From Bacillota bacterium (GTDB lineage Bacteria; Bacillota; Sulfobacillia; Sulfobacillales; Sulfobacillaceae), in contig JAJZXX010000167.1 in the NCBI GenBank assembly GCA_021806205.1, forward strand, positions 1 to 32,641: a stretch of DNA of 32,641 nucleotides. Reading direction: 5' to 3'. The translations under genes were made by a program, and so were the position numbers. Below, piece by piece: positions 26,798-32,641 of this stretch. The notes beneath the pieces are model-generated. The model made no database searches and was not told the origin of the DNA. It was given only the letters and a program-made list of their open reading frames with translations. Positions within the stretch are counted from its first letter, which is position 1; every line of letters begins with the position of its first letter.

Positions 26798-27073
26798 ATG
26801 ACGGTAGACGCATTGGTAGAGCACTACTATTCATTTGCCATGCAGGGAGACACTCTAATCCCGTTTACCGTTGAGGTGCTGGGGGGAGCGTATGGGCTGG
26901 TACCGGCTGATGTGATTCTTGAGTTCTTGGACCGCATGGAACTCTTGATCCTGGGTAACATTGAGGACCACTATCAAGAAGCGCCGGGTCTTGAGGTCAA
27001 TGTCGATAGGGTACGCGAGGACACCCGGCGCGAAGTGGATAGGGCGCGGGCACTCGTTCTGGAGCACCAATAG
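26798..27073 (+). CDS. Small acidic protein, function unknown
   Basis: A 91-residue soluble protein that I do not recognise. It has no signal peptide, no Cys, and a strongly acidic and mostly helical look (ADVILEFLDRMELLILGNIE, then EVNVDRVREDTRREVDRA). AAAGGAG lies well placed upstream of ATG 26798, which makes it a credible gene. It follows the PBP gene by 63 bases in the same direction and may be co-transcribed. Confidence 0.65.
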   Translation: MTVDALVEHYYSFAMQGDTLIPFTVEVLGGAYGLVPADVILEFLDRMELLILGNIEDHYQEAPGLEVNVDRVREDTRREVDRARALVLEHQ

Positions 27074-27640
27074 ACTGCAACTTTGCATGTTCACGACTAG
27101 GTCCGTTTCTTAGTGGATAGGTATGAAAATCTTCTTTCGCAACGCCAAGAAGTTCCCATCGGGTGTACAAAAAGAGGCGTGAAAGGCGATGCTCGGGGCG
27201 GAGCTTTTCGGTTTTTGTTGTCGCTCGGCTCAGCAAAGATTTTCTTCACGGGACAGGCTCTCCCCGGTGTTTATTCGAACTCTATAGTGCAGGATTTTCC
27301 TACTTTTCCGGCCGCGAGGGGATGGCTGTACAACGCACCGAACCCGGTGACCTCTTTTTTGGGCAATTAGACTCAGAAGGAATCACCTTATGGTACACAC
27401 CAAATCCCTTTAAAGCCTTAGCGCAGACCACTTCGGACCCGGCTTCCAGCACCATCGCGCGAAATCTGAATTCGATCAGCGCTGCCCGTAACGTCGCTTG
27501 GTCGGACGACGGCCAATGCGATGCGGGCAGTCCTAGTGGTCAATATACAAATTCACCCCGTCATGAAGAAAGTACTGGCCCGCTCAAACAGGTCATCATC
27601 GATTGTTTGGCTGATATCAGCGGCTGACCCCTATATTGCC
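27074..27640. other. Stretch without a recognised gene
   Basis: A plus-strand open frame (27163-27627, GTG start, 154 codons) covers most of it but lacks a ribosome site and any motif I know; it may be chance. The region lies between the tail of the unknown 91-residue gene and the tail of the AbiEii-like gene on the other strand. No terminator was found. Confidence 0.35.
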
Positions 27641-28612
27641 CTAGGGTTCGAGACCATGGTCATCTTCGCGGGCCTGGCGATCCAACCGAATGGCCACCTG
27701 GCGAAAGGTGAGCCGCAAGTGCCCCCAATCCAGCGGAATCAGCATCGCCACATCCGTCGGATTGACCCGTTCAACTTGGGTCAATGCCCGAATAAACCAG
27801 TCCTGATGGAACCCGGGATCCTTTAGGGTCGCCCAGGCTATAAGCTGGGACATCTCGTAGCGTTGCAACAACACGTAGACATCCACGAAATCCCGTGTCG
27901 TGGCCCGATCAAACAATGCCAAGGTTTTGTCCGCCGCCAAGTCCTTCAGAGATCGCACGGGCATCTCGTCCACCGTCACGGAGGACGGTTCCAGTGCGTA
28001 CGGACTGTCCTGGGCCAACTCGACCTTGGTCGGCCGTTCTCCCACCCAATAGCGGGCAAAACTCTTTTGCAGCCCTTCCGTGCGCACGGTAAGTCCCTGC
28101 CTTGTCCAGACGGTCTTCAAGGCGGTATGCGCCGCCTCCCACTCATCCGGCCGCATTGGCGAACCGAAAATATCCAAGTCATCCGACAGCCGGTGACCCA
28201 AATAGCCCACGGCCAGAGCCGTCCCGCCCGCCAGCGCGAATCCATAGGCAGGCAAGACATTGGCAGCCAGCCGGAGGATCTGATGTTGTTCCGCGTCGAG
28301 TACACGGTCACGCGCGTCGATGGCGTCCACCTCCCTCCAGTAAAGTTCCCAAAAGGGCAGAAACCGTGGGTGAAGGTGCAAAGACGCCCAGAGGGGCCGC
28401 ACCGCCTCCCAACGAATCATCCGCCAGTCTGCTGCAGATCCTTCCTCCAAAATGGTGCGGAGTACGGCGGCGACGCGAGCGAGGTCCGTGGCATCCCCGG
28501 GGCCCGGCACGGAACTAGACCAAAATAACCGCCGCAAGGGCCATGTGTTGGGTTCTTCCGTAAGCCAGTGCCGCCACCCACCCAAAACCTCGAGAGACTC
28601 CACCCAAATCAC
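27641..28612 (-). CDS. AbiEii-like nucleotidyltransferase with N-terminal extra domain
   Basis: The C-terminal 200 residues (from about 108) look like the nucleotidyltransferase fold of AbiEii/AbiGii toxins: FALAGGTALAVGYLGHRLSD with SDDLD at 143-147 (metal ligands), a KVELAQDSPY strand, and DLAADKTLALFDRATTRDFV, a helical motif typical of this family. AbiEii enzymes attach nucleotides to tRNA ends and block growth. The N-terminal about 105 residues (with LRRLFWSSSVPGPGD and FLPFWELYWR) look like a separate helical domain, similar to small proteins that are often encoded just upstream of such enzymes (I recall DUF6922 for them, unchecked). This would be a fusion. GTG 28612 is the start; GAGGA lies close before it. 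No AbiEi-type antitoxin gene is seen. Confidence 0.75.
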   Translation of the reverse strand: MIWVESLEVLGGWRHWLTEEPNTWPLRRLFWSSSVPGPGDATDLARVAAVLRTILEEGSAADWRMIRWEAVRPLWASLHLHPRFLPFWELYWREVDAIDARDRVLDAEQHQILRLAANVLPAYGFALAGGTALAVGYLGHRLSDDLDIFGSPMRPDEWEAAHTALKTVWTRQGLTVRTEGLQKSFARYWVGERPTKVELAQDSPYALEPSSVTVDEMPVRSLKDLAADKTLALFDRATTRDFVDVYVLLQRYEMSQLIAWATLKDPGFHQDWFIRALTQVERVNPTDVAMLIPLDWGHLRLTFRQVAIRLDRQAREDDHGLEP

Positions 28613-28649
28613 CGTCCTCGCGTGACTCTTTTGGCCTCATTTCATTTCA

Positions 28650-28910
28650 TTATATCCGCAATTCGAAGTCCACGGGGTTTAGTGCTGTGGCATCGGGGAA
28701 CCTTCGGTTGAACCAGGACAAAACGACGGTGCGCGCAGAATGGCCCAAACACCCCAGGGAGATGCAAATCGGCCTCGCATTCGGCAAAGGCTCTTCATAC
28801 CTTGAATCTGAAGGCGCCTGGCCCTGAGTATCCGTTCGCTTCGTCCACCCTGACACGCTTGACCCCAGGCATCCGCCACTTTCACCCCGAGATTCTCTGA
28901 GAATCGTCAC
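28650..28910 (-). CDS. Possible small gene upstream of the AbiEii-like gene
   Basis: An 86-codon frame with GTG at 28910, preceded by GGGAG at seven bases, ends 37 bases before the AbiEii-like gene in the same direction. The C-terminus (VVLSWFNRRFPDATALNPVD) recalls in a vague way the end of IS3-type transposases or the tails of some antitoxins. It could be a partner gene, an IS relic or chance; the evidence is thin. Confidence 0.3.
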   Translation of the reverse strand: MTILRESRGESGGCLGSSVSGWTKRTDTQGQAPSDSRYEEPLPNARPICISLGCLGHSARTVVLSWFNRRFPDATALNPVDFELRI

Positions 28911-28990
28911 AAAGCCACTCCCTACCGGTCCTGATCGCTGTGAGCACTAATCTGTTGTTTTAGGGCATATCCATGATCGGGGGGGGGGCT

Positions 28991-29638
28991 ATGGGGAAAA
29001 AACTATGGTGGATGGCCACATTGGTCCTAATGGCCGCCTATTTTATCATTCGCCAAGCGCCCGCAACCGTAGCCGCAACCGCTCAGCGCAAAAACCTGGT
29101 GGTAATCGATCCAGGCCACGGCGGCTGGGACCCCGGGGCGGTGCGAGGTACGGTGTATGAAAAGACGCTCACTTTGGCCGTCGCGATGAAGGTCGGCGAA
29201 TGGCTTTTACAACATAATATCCGTGTGTACTATACCCGCACCCGGGACACGGCGCTCGCCTCGACCGTATTGCACGACCTCAATAACCGATCGAGCCTTG
29301 CTAACCGAGTAGGCGCCGCCCTGTTTGTCTCCATCCATGTTAATATCGAAGCCACAGGAACCGTGGCCGGTCCTATCGTCTATTATCACAAGAGCAGTCC
29401 CGCGTCGTATACCTTGGCGCGCCAAGTCAGCCAAAGCTTGGCCCCACTGAATGGGCGGTATCGGCCACCCCGCCCTATCGGTCAATGGGTGCTAGCTCGA
29501 TCACATATGCCCGCCATCAATGTTGAGGTTGGCTTTCTCTCGCATAACGCCGACGCGGCCCGCATGCAGTCCGTTTGGTATCAATCCCATTTGGCTGCCA
29601 CGATAGGTCAGGGCATCTTAGGATATCTCAACCGTTAA
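28991..29638 (+). CDS. cwlD: N-acetylmuramoyl-L-alanine amidase (CwlD-like, amidase_3)
   Basis: A 215-residue zinc amidase that cuts the bond between muramic acid and the peptide stem. A membrane anchor or signal sequence is at about 3-22 (LWWMATLVLMAAYFII). Zinc ligands and active site are all present: His in VVIDPGHGGWDPG, Glu in YEKTLTL, His in FVSIHVN and Glu in INVEVGFLS. Lack of a cell-wall binding domain and short length suit CwlD, which makes muramic lactam in the spore cortex. ATG 28991 is chosen; just before it lies a run of ten G (28979-28988) which serves as the ribosome site. An in-frame ATG at 28973 lies on the other side of the run. The gene ends 11 bases into ispF, tail to tail. 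Confidence 0.9.
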   Translation: MGKKLWWMATLVLMAAYFIIRQAPATVAATAQRKNLVVIDPGHGGWDPGAVRGTVYEKTLTLAVAMKVGEWLLQHNIRVYYTRTRDTALASTVLHDLNNRSSLANRVGAALFVSIHVNIEATGTVAGPIVYYHKSSPASYTLARQVSQSLAPLNGRYRPPRPIGQWVLARSHMPAINVEVGFLSHNADAARMQSVWYQSHLAATIGQGILGYLNR

Positions 29639-30107
29639 GGGGCTCCAGCTGTACCAGAGCCAAGGCCGCCAATCCCTCTTGTCTTCCCAGCCAACCCATC
29701 CGGTCTGTAGTCGTGGCTTTCACCGATAGATGCTCTGGCACGATATTGAGCCGTGGAGCCAATGCATTCCGAATGTCTGGCACTAAAGGCCGTACACGAG
29801 GCGCCTCACCAATGACGGTAGTGTCCACGTGGACCACCTGATAGTGATGCTCGGCGACCATATGTGTGACGCGCAGTAATAAATCTACGGAACGCGCGCC
29901 CTGGACGCTGGGGTCGTCTTTGCGGAACCATGTGCCAAGATCGCCTAACGACAACGCCCCCAAAATCGCATCCATAATGGCATGGGTCAATACATCTCCA
30001 TCACTGTCCCCGTCTAGACCTTTAGGGTATTCCACGACCACCCCACCTAAAACCAGGGGGCGGCCAGGTACAAAGGGGTGGGCGTCAAACCCCTGTCCCA
30101 TCAGCAT
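29628..30107 (-). CDS. ispF: 2-C-methyl-D-erythritol 2,4-cyclodiphosphate synthase
   Basis: A 159-residue trimeric Zn enzyme of the MEP isoprenoid pathway; it cyclises the CDP-ME 2-phosphate with loss of CMP. The zinc ligands are Asp and His in GQGFDAHPF (residues 8 and 10) and His in DVLTHAIMDA (about 42). The C-terminal VKATTTDRMGWLGRQEG block is diagnostic. The start overlaps the ispD end by 23 bases, so the two are translated together. An ATG two codons later is a possible alternative. Confidence 0.96.
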   Translation of the reverse strand: MLMGQGFDAHPFVPGRPLVLGGVVVEYPKGLDGDSDGDVLTHAIMDAILGALSLGDLGTWFRKDDPSVQGARSVDLLLRVTHMVAEHHYQVVHVDTTVIGEAPRVRPLVPDIRNALAPRLNIVPEHLSVKATTTDRMGWLGRQEGLAALALVQLEPLNG

Positions 30108-30795
30108 GCTTCACCAACCCTTTCAAAACCGCTTCAAACCAGGCAATGTCCTCGGGTTGCGTCAGCTTTTGATTAATCCGGTCTCCCGGTACGGCGCGAA
30201 CCCGCACTCCAGCCAGCTCCGCCACTTCAGCATCATCCGTCGGCACAGAGCCACTGTCCCAGTTGGCGTAGGCGCTCTCAATCAGACCTTTTTTGAACCC
30301 TTGTGGGGTTTGCGCCAAACCGAGAGGGCGGCGCGGCACCGTACGCTTGACCAATCCGTCGGGACCCACCGCCTTGACAGTATCCACCACTTCGATGACG
30401 GGCAGCGCGGCACCGTGCTCTTCAGTCGCAGCCACCACTCGCCGTATGAGCAGTCTCGGCACCAGGAATCGAGCCGCATCGTGAATCAGCACGACGTCGT
30501 CTGCCGGGACATCTTGCAACGCCTTTAAACCCGCCATGACGGATAGATATCGCTCCGCTCCGCCGGCGACCACTGTAATCTGCGATCCCAACCCTATTGC
30601 CTGAAGCAATTTTTTTACCTTCACACGGTCAGTCGGCTGACTCACTACGACACCTTGTTCCACGCCCGCCTCTTGGAAACGCCGCAAACTCCACTCCAAC
30701 ACCGACCGTCCTTCAAACGACATCCAGATCTTGCTGGATCCACCCATTCTTTGGCTAGTGCCTGCGGCTACAATAATTATGTGGGTTGCCGTCAC
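30085..30795 (-). CDS. ispD: 2-C-methyl-D-erythritol 4-phosphate cytidylyltransferase
   Basis: A 236-residue enzyme that makes CDP-ME from MEP and CTP, in the MEP pathway step two before IspF. The nucleotide-binding loop IVAAGTSQRMGGSSK holds the catalytic Arg and Lys. VLIHDAARFLVP, DTVK and INQKLTQPEDI are the other conserved segments. The start is GTG 30795: GGAGGGG lies 4 bases upstream, while the frame upstream to 30861 has no IspD-like sequence. It sits between yacL and ispF as in many Firmicutes. Confidence 0.96.
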   Translation of the reverse strand: MTATHIIIVAAGTSQRMGGSSKIWMSFEGRSVLEWSLRRFQEAGVEQGVVVSQPTDRVKVKKLLQAIGLGSQITVVAGGAERYLSVMAGLKALQDVPADDVVLIHDAARFLVPRLLIRRVVAATEEHGAALPVIEVVDTVKAVGPDGLVKRTVPRRPLGLAQTPQGFKKGLIESAYANWDSGSVPTDDAEVAELAGVRVRAVPGDRINQKLTQPEDIAWFEAVLKGLVKHADGTGV

Positions 30796-30887
30796 AATCC
30801 CCTCCGCTATTATTGTAACCGAATCGCCGCAACAAAAAGGGGCCGGTCTTGACCCGACCACCGAACCCTTTTTGGATTGAATGGATC

Positions 30888-31988
30888 CTAGCGAGCTTCC
30901 GCTTCTATCCCCGACTGGCCCTTCAGCTTGGCAAAAATCATCCGGCCCGCAGCGGTTTGCAGTACCGATGTAACTAACACCGTCATCGTCTGACCAATGT
31001 ACTTACGACCGCCGTCGACCACAATCATGGTGCCATCGTCAAGATACCCAATGCCCTGGCCCGATTCCTTGCCATCTTTGATCACGTGAACCACCATCTC
31101 TTCGCCGGGCAAGACCACGGGTTTGACGGCATTGGCCAACTCATTGATATTCAGGACGGGCACGCCTTGCAGTTCCGCCACTTTATTGAGGTTGAAGTCA
31201 TTGGTCACCACTTTACCGTCCAAGATTTTGGCCAACTTTAACAGCTTGGAATCGACCTCAAGATTGGGGTCGACTTCCCGCTCGTAAATCTGGACATTGT
31301 TCTGCTCCTTTTGGATGCGGTTCAAGATGTCTAATCCCCGTCGGCCTCGGTTTCGCTTCAATACATCGGCCGAGTCGGCAATATGGCGCAATTCTTCCAG
31401 CACAAAGGCAGGAATTACCAACGATCCTTCAAGAAACCCGGACTGGCATATGTCTGCGATTCGTCCGTCGATAATGACCGACGTATCCAAAATCTTAGGC
31501 TTCATGGCGTCGGGCGTACTACGATGCTTCATGCGTGCCGGAAGCCAACTCTGAGGACGCATGAGATCATCTTTGCGTCGCACCGACACGCGCATGCCAA
31601 AGTACCCACAGGCCACCGTAATAGCCACCCGAAGCACCATGCCCAGATACCCCATACCGGTTAAGGCCACACCAATCAAAAACGCAATAACCAGACCAAC
31701 AATAAGCCCTATGGACCCCGATACCAAATCTTGTGCCGGCGTGCGTTGAAGCCGTGACTCTCCCCAAGCTGCTGTGCGACTCGCCCAAGCCACCAAGATT
31801 GGGCCGAATACGTAGCCGACAATGCCACCTACGATTAAACCTAGTGCAGCGATTACAACCTCTTCACGCACCGGGCCCATTACCCTCAGCACCGGCCAAT
31901 TCCTGACAGCCTGGCGACTTTGCAACAATAAGCCAATGCCAACCAGGGCACCAACGATGGTCATAATTTGCCGTACCACCCGGGTCAT
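30888..31988 (-). CDS. YacL-type membrane protein with PIN and TRAM domains
   Basis: A 366-residue protein with four N-terminal membrane helices (about 1-130), a cytoplasmic PIN domain with acidic active-site residues ([16 protein letters not shown], then LEELRHIAD, and [11 protein letters not shown]) and a C-terminal TRAM domain ([20 protein letters not shown]). PIN domains are RNases, and TRAM binds RNA, so a membrane-bound RNA nuclease role is inferred. ATG 31988 is chosen; GGAGG lies eight bases upstream, and a GTG at 31997 would overlap it. It is the first gene of the yacL-ispD-ispF group. Confidence 0.92.
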   Translation of the reverse strand: MTRVVRQIMTIVGALVGIGLLLQSRQAVRNWPVLRVMGPVREEVVIAALGLIVGGIVGYVFGPILVAWASRTAAWGESRLQRTPAQDLVSGSIGLIVGLVIAFLIGVALTGMGYLGMVLRVAITVACGYFGMRVSVRRKDDLMRPQSWLPARMKHRSTPDAMKPKILDTSVIIDGRIADICQSGFLEGSLVIPAFVLEELRHIADSADVLKRNRGRRGLDILNRIQKEQNNVQIYEREVDPNLEVDSKLLKLAKILDGKVVTNDFNLNKVAELQGVPVLNINELANAVKPVVLPGEEMVVHVIKDGKESGQGIGYLDDGTMIVVDGGRKYIGQTMTVLVTSVLQTAAGRMIFAKLKGQSGIEAEAR

Positions 31989-32284
31989 CCCGGCCACCTC
32001 CTCGTAAATTGATAAGGATGGTTCGGGTCAACTTAAACCCTTCCAACCAACCCAGTTTTTAGTGTTCCCGGAGGCGCGGATAAAATACTAAAAATTTACA
32101 AGTGCAATATGCCGCTTTTGCGCCTTCCACGAGGATCATATCATATCAAAATCAGGACGTTCACTTAGCCCAATATGTTGCCGTGTCGAGAAATTTTGGA
32201 CGTGGGCCGCAAGGCCTTCTCGCCATCACGGAGGGCCCTTTTGCGAAAATTCCAGACGTCATGCCCCCATCCCCTCCTCGTACC

Positions 32285-32502
32285 GCTTGAGACAACCGCA
32301 CCTCATCAAAGGTACCTACACCTCTTTCCAAATGGCCATTTTGCAACCAATCGATGAGGGTCACTCGGCGATTGAGCATGTAGCGACCGTGCGAGACCAC
32401 AATCAGTGTTCCGTCAAAATCCTCCGGGACCGACTCCAACACCTCCCGCGACTCGACATCCAAATGGTTAGTGGGTTCATCCAATACCAGGGTATTGATG
32501 CC
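32285..32502 (-). pseudogene. Fragment of an ABC-F-type ATPase (C-terminal Walker B region)
   Basis: On the minus strand the frame reads NTLVLDEPTNHLDVESREVL, then GTLIVVSHGRYMLNRR, then NGHLERGVGTFDEV. This is the last ABC module of an ABC-F translation factor from Walker B to the end. SHGRY replaces the usual SHDRY (H-loop). All preceding parts (first ABC module, linker, Walker A, signature) are missing, and the 5' side runs directly into a TnpB fragment. It is a broken gene piece. Confidence 0.75.
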
Positions 32503-32641
32503 GCGCGGCGTTGACATCTCGGTCGTGATGCACTCCACACGCTGGACACGTCCAGTGTCGGATAGGGCGGGGCATCTTCGGCATGATGGGACCGCAATCA
32601 AAACACCGTTTGCTGGAGGGGTAGAACTTGTCGATTTTCAC
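32477..32641 (-). pseudogene. Second TnpB zinc-ribbon fragment, cut by the window edge
   Basis: On the minus strand: VKIDKFYPSSKRCFDCG, then CPACG and HHDRDVNAAR, i.e. the zinc ribbon with all four cysteines and RuvC III motif of a TnpB. It is related to the relic at 13341-13740, but in better shape. After DVNAAR the similarity stops, and ABC-F sequence begins in a frame shifted by one; a stop codon follows at 32477-32479. The N-terminal part lies beyond the window, so I cannot tell if it is otherwise whole. Confidence 0.8.

Noticed and set aside
27863-28528. 221-codon plus-strand open frame
   Set aside because: It is the antisense of the AbiEii-like gene and shows no motif.
29866-30528. 220-codon plus-strand open frame
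   Set aside because: It lies antisense to ispF and ispD, both of which have clear catalytic motifs.

Overview
The window reads as a chromosomal segment of a mid-to-high GC, Gram-positive (Firmicutes-type) bacterium. Evidence: a very conserved sporulation-type sigma-H, a CwlD-like cell wall amidase, a PIN/TRAM protein of the YacL type next to ispD-ispF, and cysS-rlmB-sigH in the order familiar from Bacillus and Clostridia. I suspect a Sulfobacillus-like acidophile, but that is an impression from overall style and not proven here.

Left part (1-14300) is an accessory-looking mosaic. It holds a decayed MFS exporter, an orphan beta-class DNA methyltransferase, a three-gene tRNA operon (Tyr, fMet, Thr) with a strong promoter, a RidA relic killed by two in-frame stops, an SbcD/SbcC-like (YhaO/YhaN-like) nuclease-ATPase operon, a tiny zinc-ribbon protein, a cupin, a tRNA-Thr(TGT), an aldo/keto reductase, an Mrr-like PD-(D/E)XK protein, a TDT-family exporter divergent from a LysR regulator, and an IS200/IS605-type TnpB relic with its right-end hairpin.

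Middle part (14300-21450) has two tightly coupled operons. The first is MarR regulator - MacB-type ATPase - MacB/FtsX-type permease with a histidine-rich outer domain. The second is MoxR ATPase - DUF58 protein - membrane transglutaminase, joined by ATGA overlaps.

Right part (21446-31988) is the conserved cluster yacL-ispD-ispF ... cysS-rlmB-sigH on the minus strand. It is split by an opposite-strand block: a class B penicillin-binding protein, a 91-residue unknown, an AbiEii-like nucleotidyltransferase with an unusual N-terminal domain (itself on the minus strand), and cwlD. Beyond yacL the window ends in a junk junction where an ABC-F ATPase fragment is fused to a second TnpB zinc-ribbon fragment.

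No complete new system stands out. The best leads are the AbiEii-like fusion protein, the DxQ variant SbcD/SbcC-like pair, the His-rich MacB permease, and the two TnpB relics with a shared end sequence.
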